From positions 1 through 64,000 of the forward strand of contig NZ_DAVG01000103.1 of NCBI RefSeq assembly GCF_002505485.1: 64,000 nt of DNA. The letters run 5' to 3'. Shown piece after piece: positions 35,740 through 45,199 of this stretch. Both the position numbers and the translations under genes were made by a program. The notes under the pieces are model-generated. The model did no database searches, was not told the origin of the DNA, and worked only from the letters and a program-made list of their open reading frames with translations. Numbering within the stretch: position 1 is the stretch's first letter; each line of letters starts with the position of its first letter. Origin of the DNA: Methanosarcina sp. UBA5 (GTDB taxonomy: Archaea > Halobacteriota > Methanosarcinia > Methanosarcinales > Methanosarcinaceae).

Positions 35740-36591
35740 TTAATAAAGCTGAACAAACCCTTCGACCCTTTTCTGATAATAAAGATATTCCTGGGCATAC
35801 CCGCAGTAGTGCCCGAAATATTCCCGTCCCCAGTCTCCCATACAACTCATGTTTTTGCAGGTTTCAAAGTAACTGTCATCTATGTGGTAATGCTGGATGA
35901 TCTGTCTGACATGAGTATCTACCGGGAAAGATTCCATTTTCTCGAAAGCGAAAAGGAGCACACAGTCAGCAACCTTTTCCCCTATGCCGCGAAGCCTCAT
36001 AAGGCGTTCCCGCGCATACCTATATTCCAGGCGGAAAAGCACATCAAGATCCAGCTCGCCCGACGCAACTTCTTCGGCTGCGGCTTTTATGTTCTGGGTC
36101 CTGAATCCCAGCTTGCATTTGTCAAGCTCAGCGGGATCGGCATTTGCAAGGGTTTCAGGGTCAGGAAAGCTGAAATAACCTGGTTCAAGCTCCTGCCCAA
36201 AAAACTGGCTAAGTAGGGAAATTCTTTTTTGAATTGTAGAGATGCTTGAGGCCGTTGCGAGCATATATGAGATAAGGCACTCCCAGGGATTCTGCCGGAT
36301 CAGCCGCAGGCCCCAATATTTGCGGATCGACCTGTCGATCAGAAGGTCCCGGTTTATACTTTCGTAGATTGAAAGCAGATTGTCGTCCAGGCGAAAATAG
36401 CGAGAAAGAAACTCAGGCTGAAGCTTTGAATCGACAATCAGCTGTTCATTGTCCTGCGAAAGCCTGAGAACCTGATCTCCGACAACGCCTGTCCACCAGT
36501 CTCCGTCCCGCGCCCAGCGGAAGACCTGCCCGCAGTCCAGCGTATAATTTAGGTCAAAAATTTCGGGTTTAAGCCTGTACGTCCAGCTCAA
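35740..36591 (-). CDS. ogg: 8-oxoguanine DNA glycosylase (OGG-type, HhH-GPD)
   Basis: A 283-residue bifunctional DNA glycosylase/lyase. The HhH-GPD hairpin reads LMRLRGIGEKVADCVLLFAF (about 199-218), with the catalytic Lys and, in FPVDTHVRQI, the catalytic Asp. An N-terminal TBP-like domain (about 10-85) begins DLNYTLDCGQVFRW, matching OGG1/OGG2-type enzymes; WECLISYMLATASSISTIQ is the expected helical core. It removes 8-oxoguanine from DNA. The start overlaps the end of the upstream ADP-dependent kinase gene by 23 bp, so the two are co-transcribed, although their functions are unrelated. Confidence 0.92.
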   Translation of the reverse strand: MSWTYRLKPEIFDLNYTLDCGQVFRWARDGDWWTGVVGDQVLRLSQDNEQLIVDSKLQPEFLSRYFRLDDNLLSIYESINRDLLIDRSIRKYWGLRLIRQNPWECLISYMLATASSISTIQKRISLLSQFFGQELEPGYFSFPDPETLANADPAELDKCKLGFRTQNIKAAAEEVASGELDLDVLFRLEYRYARERLMRLRGIGEKVADCVLLFAFEKMESFPVDTHVRQIIQHYHIDDSYFETCKNMSCMGDWGREYFGHYCGYAQEYLYYQKRVEGFVQLY

Positions 36592-38005
36592 GCCCCCTGA
36601 GAAAAGTCCCTGCAGTTAACGTATCTCCCAGCCCGACCGTAGTTACGGGAGATCTGGAAAGCAATGTGGGGAGCATGCAAATTGTATAACCTCCCCTGAA
36701 AGCATAAGCACCCTGTCTGAAAGTTTTTCCATTAAAAGCTCTAAGGAAAGCTTCAATCTGTTTTCTTCCAAACGGGCTTTCCTCAAGTTTCGAAGCTTCT
36801 TCTTCCACGAATTTTCTCCCTTCAAGCCTGCCTGAGGCTGCATACACGCCAGCACACCGAACTCCGAATTCCAGGGCTTCAAGCTTTTCTCCAGCTGCCG
36901 TCTGCAAAATTGAACTTTCGGATTCATCCATTTCAAATTCAGAACCCAGAGGCGAATTAAACTTAAAATCAGTTTTAAACACCGCCAGCACAAATTCCCT
37001 GGTATGAATCATGAGATTCTTAATCCCGTGCCTTGATGCCAGTCTGAAAGCTGCGTCGGCTACAGCATCTGGATCCATATGCATAAGCTTTTCTCCGGGC
37101 ACTCCATGCAAATTGTAAAACATTGAAAGCTCGTCTTCATTCATCCCAAGACTATCGGAAAGCTTTGCAAACTTCAGAAAAACCGAATTTGCAATTTCTT
37201 TACTTGCAAAGTGCCCGAATTCCAGGTGAATCTGAAGCTTATCGTTTCTGGCTTTCCAGCTTTTTAGCTGTGAGAGGGTATTATCAAGAATTGCTTTATA
37301 ATTAAGGCCATTGGGATAGTTCTCAAGCAGTAGATGAAACCCAGATATGAGTACGCCGTCAAGCTCGCAGGCATGTTGAAGGGCATACTGCTCAAAAGCA
37401 GGATTGACAAAGAGCCTGAGGTTTAAATGATCGCAGGTCGCTATGAAGCGGTTTTCCCTCGGAACCCTTACCTCGGTTCCGTATAAGGAAAATGTTTCCC
37501 CCTCGGAAAAATCAAATACAAAATGTATGGGTTCCTGGCTGCTGGAAAAAGCACCTTTATTTTCTTCAGGCTCTTTCCTTGCGTTTTCGATTATCTGCAT
37601 GGAGGCTTCCGGAAAGTAGATCGCTTTTTTTGAGAAGAGAGAAAGCTGAGTTTTGGAGGGCACTGCAACATTCGGAATTACTCTGGAAGCGCCTAACTGG
37701 GAAAGGGCATTTGCCATTATTCCTGCGTTTCCGCCCATTCTTACGAGGGATTTTCCGAAATAGTGACTTTTAAGGAACTCGAAAACGGATTGCTCAAAAA
37801 CAAGCCATTCGGCACCACACCCGTTTTTCATACAATAGGCAAGCCCTGCCACAAAATCTGATTCCGAAAAGATTTTTCCGGGGGGGTTCTCAATTTTATC
37901 AAGGATTTCAGCCGCTTCGAAAGTTCCCAGCAGTTTCGAAATCTCGGCCCCGCTGATCCGGTACACTGAATCTATATTGACATTATATCCGCAAAGTATA
38001 TTCAT
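36569..38005 (-). CDS. ADP-dependent phosphofructokinase/glucokinase-family kinase, paralog 2
   Basis: A 478-residue ribokinase-fold protein of the archaeal ADP-dependent PFK/glucokinase family. The N-terminus reads ILCGYNVNIDSVYRI, the large domain has SLVRMGGNAGIMANAL and the C-terminal loop VTTVGLGDTLTAGTF contains the catalytic Asp of the NXXE/GXGD pattern (GLGD). It phosphorylates a sugar using ADP; known activities are glucose or fructose-6-phosphate. It lies directly upstream of, and overlaps, the DNA glycosylase gene, and is followed upstream by a second family member. It is more divergent than that neighbour, so its substrate may differ. Confidence 0.88.
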   Translation of the reverse strand: MNILCGYNVNIDSVYRISGAEISKLLGTFEAAEILDKIENPPGKIFSESDFVAGLAYCMKNGCGAEWLVFEQSVFEFLKSHYFGKSLVRMGGNAGIMANALSQLGASRVIPNVAVPSKTQLSLFSKKAIYFPEASMQIIENARKEPEENKGAFSSSQEPIHFVFDFSEGETFSLYGTEVRVPRENRFIATCDHLNLRLFVNPAFEQYALQHACELDGVLISGFHLLLENYPNGLNYKAILDNTLSQLKSWKARNDKLQIHLEFGHFASKEIANSVFLKFAKLSDSLGMNEDELSMFYNLHGVPGEKLMHMDPDAVADAAFRLASRHGIKNLMIHTREFVLAVFKTDFKFNSPLGSEFEMDESESSILQTAAGEKLEALEFGVRCAGVYAASGRLEGRKFVEEEASKLEESPFGRKQIEAFLRAFNGKTFRQGAYAFRGGYTICMLPTLLSRSPVTTVGLGDTLTAGTFLRGLELDVQA

Positions 38006-38128
38006 CTAACCAGTTCCTGTATCCATGGAATAGAAAGCACGTGAGAGGCAAATGGGAAGCAAATGGTATGGCAGGTGGGAAACGAGTGAGGGGCGGAATG
38101 GGCGGCTTCGGATTAAATGAAGGAGAAT

Positions 38129-39604
38129 TTATTCTCCCGCTTGCCTCTGCTTCATTCTTGCAAGCATGGCTGCAAAAGCTCCTGCCGAGATCGCATCGCC
38201 TATCCCGACTGTTGCTTTGGGCTTATCTACCACCTTGGAAGGGATTAAAACCGCATCATGATCAGGCCCATAGAGATATCCGTATTCGAACTCTTCAGGG
38301 GTACAGAGTTTCTTCCCTACGCAGTAAAGCTTGAAATTCTCGAGGTCTTCTATGCCTTTAATTGAAACCGGAACTGTCAGCCCTGCTTCTACGTCCTCAA
38401 GGTTCTCAATTGTTCCTTTAAGGGCTTTGGCACCTGCAAGGGTTGAGGAAAAAAGTAGGGCATCCCTATGTTCTTTAAGTGTAAGAGGATGACCTTTTGC
38501 AAGGACACAGATGTAAAAGCCAAGAGAATGCACATGAACCCTTTCAAGCGACAGGTCCTTTAAAAGCTGAACAGCTCCCTGGTAAAGCGAGGTTATTCCG
38601 GTCTCTTCTTTTCTTATCACGGAATAAGAGAGTTCCTCATGCCCCAGGACGTTCAGGGCGTTTGCCACTTCCACAGTATCAAGACCCAGGGAATGAACAT
38701 GCTTGGCAACAATTTCGGTCAGGATAGCCTTTCTTATTACCCGGTTCTGAATGGATGTAAGTTCTACATGAATACGGAGTTCAGGATTTAAAGCCTTAAG
38801 TTTCTCAATAGCTTTTACGGAATGAAAAACGTAGTCCTTATACGTAGACCCATCCTCGTACTGCTCTCTTATCATCTGATAACCTGAAAGCATTGCTCCG
38901 TCAATCGGGAAGAGTGAGTCAAGGTGCTCATAGATTTCCCTGTCCATATCCAGGCGGATCCAATTCGGGCGGGAGGATATTATAAGTCGATTGTCTCTCG
39001 GCACCTGGAATTTGCTTCCACCACAAGTTATTTCCAAGCCTCTGGAATACTCAAAGATCCAGTTGACTTTTGATTCGATTCCGGTTTTGAAGGCTTCCCG
39101 TGGGGGTTTAAGCACGACCTTTCCGCCTTCTACCTTAGGGTGCACAAGATTGTCAGAAGCCACAAAATATTCTGCCTGTTCTTCTGAAAGCCAGGGAATA
39201 TACGCCACCACCTTTTTTATTCCGAGGCGAGCAAGAAGATTGGAAATTATCCCTGCCTGGCCGCCCATGCGCGCATAGTCAAAACCCAGGTGCTCTTTCA
39301 GCCATTCATGAGTATCTGAGGTATGAGTAGGAATTTCAGCGGCTTTGCCTTCTCTCATAGAAATAATCAGGCGAGCCATGAAATCCAGAGGCTCTTTTAT
39401 TTCTCTCGGATATGTTTCAACTCTTGCCTGAATGTCAGCCTCATTAAAAAGCCCTATAAGCATGGACAGTTCTTTATCTGTAAGGTGTTTGATAGCATCG
39501 ATATTACTATTGTAAGCTACAAACATACCATCCAGATAAGGAAGGGCCTTTTTGACATTGTAAAAACCGTCGTTGTAGCGCTGTTCCCATTCTTGTATAT
39601 CCAC
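38129..39604 (-). CDS. ADP-dependent phosphofructokinase/glucokinase, paralog 1
   Basis: A 491-residue ADP-dependent kinase of the archaeal glycolytic family. Landmarks are MFVAYNSNIDAIKHL, the RMGGQAGIISNLLARLG segment, a central VELTSIQNR and the terminal PKATVGIGDAISAGAF with the catalytic GIGD aspartate. Methanosarcina species use ADP-dependent PFK in glycogen breakdown. This paralog keeps the usual family start and is the better candidate for the standard PFK (often named pfkC). It is separated from paralog 2 by 124 bp on the same strand; both could be transcribed together. I have not given a symbol because glucose and fructose-6-phosphate specificity cannot be told from sequence alone. 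Confidence 0.9.
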   Translation of the reverse strand: MDIQEWEQRYNDGFYNVKKALPYLDGMFVAYNSNIDAIKHLTDKELSMLIGLFNEADIQARVETYPREIKEPLDFMARLIISMREGKAAEIPTHTSDTHEWLKEHLGFDYARMGGQAGIISNLLARLGIKKVVAYIPWLSEEQAEYFVASDNLVHPKVEGGKVVLKPPREAFKTGIESKVNWIFEYSRGLEITCGGSKFQVPRDNRLIISSRPNWIRLDMDREIYEHLDSLFPIDGAMLSGYQMIREQYEDGSTYKDYVFHSVKAIEKLKALNPELRIHVELTSIQNRVIRKAILTEIVAKHVHSLGLDTVEVANALNVLGHEELSYSVIRKEETGITSLYQGAVQLLKDLSLERVHVHSLGFYICVLAKGHPLTLKEHRDALLFSSTLAGAKALKGTIENLEDVEAGLTVPVSIKGIEDLENFKLYCVGKKLCTPEEFEYGYLYGPDHDAVLIPSKVVDKPKATVGIGDAISAGAFAAMLARMKQRQAGE

Positions 39605-39818
39605 TTAACAAACCCCCTGGAAATATATATCTGAACCTGAAATAATTTGTAGGGATTAGGGGAGACCGAATTTTTTCCCAAAGTGAGCTTGCTTAAATTT
39701 AGAATTAATCTTGCTTACATTTTTTATTTCCTTCGACCTGTTTTTTAAGTCCTGTACTGCAGTAAGTCATATACTGGCATTAAGCTTGTATTCAACATTG
39801 CATTAGGATATTTCAGCA

Positions 39819-41006
39819 TTAAGTCGTATATTCGGCATTAATCCTGACATAGTCATAGGTCAGGTCGCACCCCCAGGCTATTGCCTGTTCCTTTCCCAGA
39901 TTAAGGTCAAGATTAATGATAATTTCTTCATTTGCCATTATCTTTTTCAAAAACTCGAGATCCAATGAACTGGAAATCTCGCCGGATTTTACAAGTTCAA
40001 CCTCTTCTCCTCCTCCTGAAAAAGAGAGGGAAAGCCTTTCCTGTTCAAGTTCCGCACCTGAGTAGCCTGCAGCAGCTACAATCCTTCCCCAGTTGGGATC
40101 CTTTCCGAAAATTGCGGATTTAACCAGAGGGGAACGTACAATTGCCTTTGCAGCAAGTTTCGCGTCATCGTGTGTTTTTGCGCCCACTACCCTGGCTTCA
40201 ATAAGTTTTGTAGCTCCCTCTCCATCTTTTGCCATTTTTTTTGCAAGCTCGGTGAATACGTAAATCAGCCCGTCCTCAAAATCATCTAGACAATCCATAC
40301 AGGGCTTGACTCCAGACTTGCAAGTAGAAGTAAGGAGTACCATGTCGTTCGTACTTGTATCCCCGTCCACCACGACCATATTGAAAGTTTTATCCACTGC
40401 GATTCTGAGAGCAGCATCCAGGACGTCAGCGGGCACTTTCGCATCGGTATATGCAAAACAGAGCATGGTTCCCATATTGGGCTCTATCATCCCCGAACCT
40501 TTGGCAATGGCACCTATCCTGATACCGCAGTCCATCTCGATAGCTACTTCTTTTACGACCCTGTCTGTAGTCATGATCGCTTTTGTAGCTTCCCAGCTGC
40601 ACTCCGGAGAACTGCCCAGTCCTTTGAGGACTTCAGGAAGGCGTTCCCTGATTGAGGAAACGTCGAGCCTTCTGCCAATTACTCCTGTTGAGGCAACTGC
40701 AACCGTGTCAGCCTCAAGGCCAAGATTTTGGGCAAGCATAGTTGCCATTTCCATAGCATCCAGAAAGCCGTCATCCCCTGTAAAGGCGTTAGCATTGCCG
40801 CTATTTGCAATTACGGCCGAAAGCCGGTGCTGGGTTTCGATTACCTCTTTACTCAGGGTAACCGGGGCTGCTGTGACCTTATTTTTTGTAAAAACGCCTG
40901 CGGCAGGTCCCTCTGCAAGAATAACAGTCAGTCCCATTTTACCGGCTTTAATCCCATTTGCAGATACGCCCCTTACTGCACAGATTCCACCTTCGATTTC
41001 CTTCAT
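39819..41006 (-). CDS. argJ: Bifunctional ornithine acetyltransferase/N-acetylglutamate synthase
   Basis: A 395-residue ArgJ that recycles the acetyl group between N-acetylornithine and glutamate in arginine biosynthesis. KGSGMIEPNMGTMLCF carries the autoprocessing Thr, here preceded by Gly, not the usual Ala. VVVDGDTSTNDM and the C-terminal FGKDPNWGRIVAAAGYSGA are family hallmarks, and the chain ends DYVRINAEYTT. I chose ATG 41006 because GGAG lies 7-10 bp upstream; an in-frame upstream ATG at 41075 would overlap the CBS-domain gene. It follows the CBS gene by 20 bp and argC lies upstream on the same strand. Confidence 0.95.
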   Translation of the reverse strand: MKEIEGGICAVRGVSANGIKAGKMGLTVILAEGPAAGVFTKNKVTAAPVTLSKEVIETQHRLSAVIANSGNANAFTGDDGFLDAMEMATMLAQNLGLEADTVAVASTGVIGRRLDVSSIRERLPEVLKGLGSSPECSWEATKAIMTTDRVVKEVAIEMDCGIRIGAIAKGSGMIEPNMGTMLCFAYTDAKVPADVLDAALRIAVDKTFNMVVVDGDTSTNDMVLLTSTCKSGVKPCMDCLDDFEDGLIYVFTELAKKMAKDGEGATKLIEARVVGAKTHDDAKLAAKAIVRSPLVKSAIFGKDPNWGRIVAAAGYSGAELEQERLSLSFSGGGEEVELVKSGEISSSLDLEFLKKIMANEEIIINLDLNLGKEQAIAWGCDLTYDYVRINAEYTT

Positions 41007-41025
41007 GAAAGACTCTCCTTTTTCC

Positions 41026-41490
41026 TCAGAGCTTTGCAAGACCTTCGATAATATCACCGCGAGTAATGATCCCAACTACGCGATTGTCCTCAGTTACAGG
41101 AAGCCTGTTGATCCTGTGCCTTATCATATGCTCGGATGCCTCTTCAATAGATGCCTCGGAAGAGATTGTGTACACGTCCCTTGTCATGATTTCTTCTATC
41201 TTTGTGGAACCCACATCAGAGAGCATCTTTTTTGTTTCTTCCCAGCCAAAGAGTTCCCTGATAGGAACCTCTATAACCTCAAAGGGGCTTGGAAGCCAGA
41301 GTTCCCCCTTTTCGGGGAGTATCAGCATTTTTAGCAGGTCCGCTTCACTTACAATTCCCACAAGCTCTTCACCGTCAAGGACAGGTGCTCCACTAACATT
41401 GTTTTCCTTCAAGACTTTTGCCGCTTCCCGGACTGTATCATCAGGCTTGCAGAAAACAACGCTCGGGTTCATGACATCTTTTACCTTCAT
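41026..41490 (-). CDS. Two-CBS-domain protein
   Basis: A 154-residue protein made of a pair of CBS domains. The first (about 1-65) begins VKDVMNPSVVFCKPDDTVREAAKVL and ends DGEELVGIVSEADLL. The second (about 95-152) has IEEIMTRDVYTISSEASIEEA and VVGIITRGDII. CBS pairs bind adenosine nucleotides and act as regulatory modules. It is placed between argC and argJ, 20 bp before argJ, so it is co-transcribed with arginine biosynthetic genes and may sense energy state for the pathway. No catalytic domain is attached. The family is certain; its role is inference. Confidence 0.93.
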   Translation of the reverse strand: MKVKDVMNPSVVFCKPDDTVREAAKVLKENNVSGAPVLDGEELVGIVSEADLLKMLILPEKGELWLPSPFEVIEVPIRELFGWEETKKMLSDVGSTKIEEIMTRDVYTISSEASIEEASEHMIRHRINRLPVTEDNRVVGIITRGDIIEGLAKL

Positions 41491-41567
41491 CTGACTATAC
41501 CCCTTGAGACAAATTTTATTCTTTAATTTAATCCGTCACCAGTTATATTTTCTTGCTTTGGTCATGT

Positions 41568-42581
41568 TTACGGAGCCGCAGCAGGCAGCCAGAGCCCACG
41601 TGTCTCGTCCAGCCCGAACATGAGGTTCATATTCTGGATAGCCTGCCCTGATGCGCCTTTGACCAGGTTATCGATTGCTGAGAGCACAACAACCCTGTTA
41701 TTTTCCTTATCCACTTCAAAGCTGATATCACAGAAGTTAGAACCTCTGACTGCGGTTAAGGAAGGAACTCCCGAAGGGAACCTTATGAACGGCCTGTCCC
41801 TGTAAAATTCCTCGTAAATTGTCTTTAAGTCGTCCGTGGAGAGAGATTCCTTTGTAAAAAGGTGAGCAGTTGTAAAGATTCCCCTGATAGATGGAATTAC
41901 GTGAGGAGTGAAATTGATGTTCCTGAGCTTTCCGTCAAGCCCTGTCAGTTCCTGGACAATTTCAGCCCTGTGCCTGTGGGCTGTAAGCTTGTATGGGATG
42001 ATATTTTCCGCGAGATTTGGATAATGTGAGTTTTGAGTAGGTGAAATGCCAGCTCCTGAGATTCCGGTCTTGGAATCAAAAACTGCAATATCGATAAGTC
42101 CAGCCGCTGCAAGCGGAGCTGCTGCAAGAGTTGCACCTGTAGGAAAACATCCAGGGTTTGCCACAAAATTCTCTTCTGCAACTTCAGGATGGAGCTCTAC
42201 AAGTCCGTAAACAGCATTCCTTGGGTCGCTATGCTTCATCCCGTAGATTTTTTCAAATTCCAAAGTTTCAAGCCTGTAGTCCGCGCTAAGGTCAACAACC
42301 TTCGTATTACCGTCAAGCAGCTCAGGTACATAGGTCATACCAGATCCGTGAGGTACTGCAAGAAAAACTACGTCACAACGCTCCCTGATGTCTTCAGAAT
42401 TCGGATTTTCGTACTTAAGGTCGAGAAAACCTTCAAGATACCTGTGCGTGCTCGTTACAGGTTTCCCTGCAAAGCTTCGGGAAGTTGCCAGCTCCAGCTT
42501 GACATTTGGGTGGTTGACAAGCAAACGCAGGAGTTCTCCTCCTGTATATCCCGAAGCTCCTATTATTCCAGCCTTGATCAT
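41568..42581 (-). CDS. argC: N-acetyl-gamma-glutamyl-phosphate reductase
   Basis: A 337-residue NADPH-dependent reductase of arginine biosynthesis. The Rossmann start GIIGASGYTGGELLRLL is at residues 5-21. The catalytic Cys is in NPGCFPTGATLAA, near residue 143. HRHRAEIVQEL and ATP-independent family features VIPSIRGIFTTAH follow, and QAIQNMNLMFGLDE closes the chain. ATG 42581 (MIKAGI) fits the usual start; an in-frame ATG nine bases upstream is possible. The gene is first in the argC-CBS-argJ order, with a 77-bp gap to the CBS gene. Confidence 0.96.
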   Translation of the reverse strand: MIKAGIIGASGYTGGELLRLLVNHPNVKLELATSRSFAGKPVTSTHRYLEGFLDLKYENPNSEDIRERCDVVFLAVPHGSGMTYVPELLDGNTKVVDLSADYRLETLEFEKIYGMKHSDPRNAVYGLVELHPEVAEENFVANPGCFPTGATLAAAPLAAAGLIDIAVFDSKTGISGAGISPTQNSHYPNLAENIIPYKLTAHRHRAEIVQELTGLDGKLRNINFTPHVIPSIRGIFTTAHLFTKESLSTDDLKTIYEEFYRDRPFIRFPSGVPSLTAVRGSNFCDISFEVDKENNRVVVLSAIDNLVKGASGQAIQNMNLMFGLDETRGLWLPAAAP

Positions 42582-42590
42582 AAGTGTCAC

Positions 42591-43299
42591 TGTCTGTGTA
42601 ATACCAACACAAGATAATTAAATTTGTTATTGGAAAAACCAAATGTAAAATCTGTTTCTGCTATTAATCGATGTTACATGGTCTGCTCGAAAAGTTGGTT
42701 CCGGCTGTAGATCCATGCCTTTTTCTTCTTAAACGCAGTTTTTCAAAGTAGAGATCAGTTTCGTAATCAATGTCAGCAGATATCCTTTTTCATAACCGAA
42801 TTATAAAGGAAATTAAATGTACTCTTTCATAATCGAATTGCAAAGTGAATTAGATATGCTTTATCATAAGCAAATCTCAAGGGAAATCTGCTTTGATAAT
42901 CGAGAATTTTTCCTGAAAACTTCTCCCCGGATTCCGAACCTGCTGACTACCCACTTTCGTAAATAATCAGAAATTTACTTTTCCCGGCTCAGAGTGTCCG
43001 GCTAGAAACCTCAAATCATAAGTAAGTCTTATAACATAACAGGGACTTTCCATATTTATTAGGAAATTAAATTGTGCAGATTTTCCTTCATTATTCTATA
43101 GAGATTGATTCATATTTTTAATTTTGAATCAGTAAGACTTAAATTTTTTAATATATAAGTATATTCCAAATGAGAATTGCTAAGGCACTTAGCGCCGGAA
43201 ACGGGAAGTTCACAGGTAAATGATTTTATCTTTTGAGCCTCTCTTACTATAGGAAAATTTACTATATATAGCCTCTTAAGTGTCAGGAAGAAAAAAATC
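42591..43299. other. Intergenic region with degenerate direct repeats
   Basis: About 700 bp upstream of argC. At about 42786-42890 there are three degenerate copies of a ~36-bp unit (TTTCATAATCGAATTGCAAA type). No gene recognised; the argC promoter should be near the left end. Confidence 0.5.
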
Positions 43300-43722
43300 A
43301 TGAACGGGAAGAAGATAATCTATCTTGCAGGCCCCCTCTTCAGCCATGCGGAACTCGAATATAACCGCAAATTAAAGGATTTGCTGCTCAATAAGGGCTT
43401 TTCGGTTTTTTTGCCCCAGGAAGACGCAGAGGATACGATAGATGAACGCGAAAAACAAAATCAGGAATGCATTTTCAATAAATGTGTAGTGGGTCTGGAC
43501 GGTTCTGACATTGTAGTTGCAGTCCTTGATGGTGTGGATGTAGACTCAGGAACTGCCTGGGAAATAGGCTACGCTTATGCAAAGGAAAAACCTGTCATCG
43601 GGATTCGAACCGATTTTCGGTCTCTCTCTGACGGGATTGTTAACCTGATGGTAGAGATGGCAATAGTCGCCCTTGCAAGTGATGAAGACGAACTGTTGAA
43701 AATGATAGAAAAATTCAAGTAA
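43300..43722 (+). CDS. Nucleoside 2-deoxyribosyltransferase-like protein
   Basis: A 140-residue protein of the nucleoside 2-deoxyribosyltransferase fold. It has KIIYLAGPLFSHAE at the N-terminus, QNQECIFNKCVVGLDGSDIVVAVLDG in the middle and VDSGTAWEIGYAYA, with the catalytic-type Glu near residue 89. Family members exchange bases on 2'-deoxyribonucleosides or hydrolyse nucleotides (DNMP hydrolase/MTase-associated variants). The length and motifs are complete. It is monocistronic as far as can be seen. Substrate is unknown; archaeal members may clean modified nucleotides. Confidence 0.88.
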   Translation: MNGKKIIYLAGPLFSHAELEYNRKLKDLLLNKGFSVFLPQEDAEDTIDEREKQNQECIFNKCVVGLDGSDIVVAVLDGVDVDSGTAWEIGYAYAKEKPVIGIRTDFRSLSDGIVNLMVEMAIVALASDEDELLKMIEKFK

Positions 43723-43956
43723 CTCTTAGGTGGCTTCGAACTATTTCTGTTCCTGAACTTTTTGGTTCCGGACTATTTTTGGTCTTAGCTTTCTTTGATC
43801 GGGGCTACTTTTGACCCCAAACTACTTTTTTCATTTACCAGAACTTACTCTTGAAGACGAGGTCACCGGATATACATAAAGGGTAGGATCTGGAGTGAAA
43901 AAGGCGTAATATAAAATGAAGCAAAATGTGCAGGCCTTCAAAGCCTATGTGCAGGC

Positions 43957-44664
43957 TTATTTTTTCTCGGCCTCGAACTTTGAGATCTCCAGGAACCAAT
44001 AGCCTCCCCTCAAAACTGTTTCACTCTCCATGACCTTTATCCTGTTTTTGAATAGCGGACAGTCGGTAACAAAGGTATGGAACTCCCCGTTTTCACCGCA
44101 GGGATCGATTGAAAGATTGTGCTTTTTCAGGTCACGTATAAAATATTCATCGATCTTTCGGCCCAGCCACTCTTTCCCTAGCAAATCGGCTTTGACGCTG
44201 AGCAGAATCACCTCAAACCCGGAATCTATGAGGTCATTTATGATCTGTTCAGAATTTCTCTGCCAGATCGGCATTATTAACTTGAGGCCCAGGTCTCCGC
44301 ATATCCTGTCTACAAGATTCTTGTGTGTGTCGATATGCCCGAAAACCGCTCCATCTATTATCTCCCCACTATCCCTTAAATCATGGACAACTTTTTTGAA
44401 TTCCTGTTCATATGAAATAAAGTCTTTATGGATAAGGGGAATTCCAAGCGCTTCAGCCTGTGCATAAACCAGGTCAGGATTAATGTCATGGGAGCCACGC
44501 CTCTGGATTTCCCTGAAGTTCAGGAGGTGGGAGACCTCAAAACCTTCCGAGATTGCCCCATAACATGCGAAGCAACTGTCCTTTCCTCCTGTCCATGAAA
44601 CGACCACCTTGCCTTTATCGCTCTTGCCTTTATAGTTTTTAGTTGAAATGGGATTTGTGCTCAT
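43957..44664 (-). CDS. Dph6-like PP-loop ATPase (diphthine-ammonia ligase family)
   Basis: A 235-residue PP-loop ATPase. VVVSWTGGKDSCFA is the nucleotide-binding loop; GAVFGHIDTHKNLVDRIC and MPIWQRNSEQIINDLIDSGF are diagnostic of the MJ0570/Dph6 family, as is the late CGENGEFHTFVTD segment. Dph6 amidates diphthine on elongation factor 2 with ATP and ammonia. An archaeal EF2 modification role is likely but this family has several paralogs of unknown function. The start is uncertain: ATG 44664 and in-frame GTG 44709 are both possible, and neither has a well-spaced ribosome-binding site. It is a single gene. Confidence 0.85.
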   Translation of the reverse strand: MSTNPISTKNYKGKSDKGKVVVSWTGGKDSCFACYGAISEGFEVSHLLNFREIQRRGSHDINPDLVYAQAEALGIPLIHKDFISYEQEFKKVVHDLRDSGEIIDGAVFGHIDTHKNLVDRICGDLGLKLIMPIWQRNSEQIINDLIDSGFEVILLSVKADLLGKEWLGRKIDEYFIRDLKKHNLSIDPCGENGEFHTFVTDCPLFKNRIKVMESETVLRGGYWFLEISKFEAEKK

Positions 44665-44709
44665 CTCCCATATACATGCACAATTTGAAAAAAAAGCTTT
44701 TGTTTTCAC

Positions 44710-45199
44710 CGGTTCTCTGCCCGAATATTCCCAAAATCCCCCATATGTCGAGTTTCTTTCCGTACATCAGCAAATAAGGCCCTGAAGCTTAGAACTACCT
44801 TAAAAATCGCTATGTGCTGTAAGTTATCATAGCTCAGTACTGTTTGGCTGAAATAGAGCCATTCAATACTTCTATGTCAGTCCTGGTGAGTAGGAGGAAC
44901 ATTTTACCATATACAAAATTGTCATTTTCAAAATATAAAAGCAAATACTTGAGGCAGCAAAACTAAAAACAATTGAAATAAATTAAAGGAAAATCATGTG
45001 GCCTGAAAAGGAGTTATTGAGATAACCTTTATAAAAATAAAGTATTAAAACTGCCCTTTTTAATTAAGTACGTAATTAGATCTAAATTGAAATTAATTGA
45101 GAAAAGATTCAGTTGCAGAAGCTATGATTTATAACGATTATTAGGTAAAAAAATTTTAATATAGAATGCCCAACATAATAACTACTGGAGGTTAAAATA
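44710..45199. other. Intergenic region
   Basis: About 490 bp between divergent genes, AT-rich. It contains promoters for the Dph6-like gene and the 56-residue gene. No other gene recognised. Confidence 0.45.

Noticed and set aside
40306..41334. Long 342-codon open frame on the plus strand
   Set aside because: It is antisense to argJ and the CBS-domain gene, both of which are certain; its composition is that of a shadow frame.
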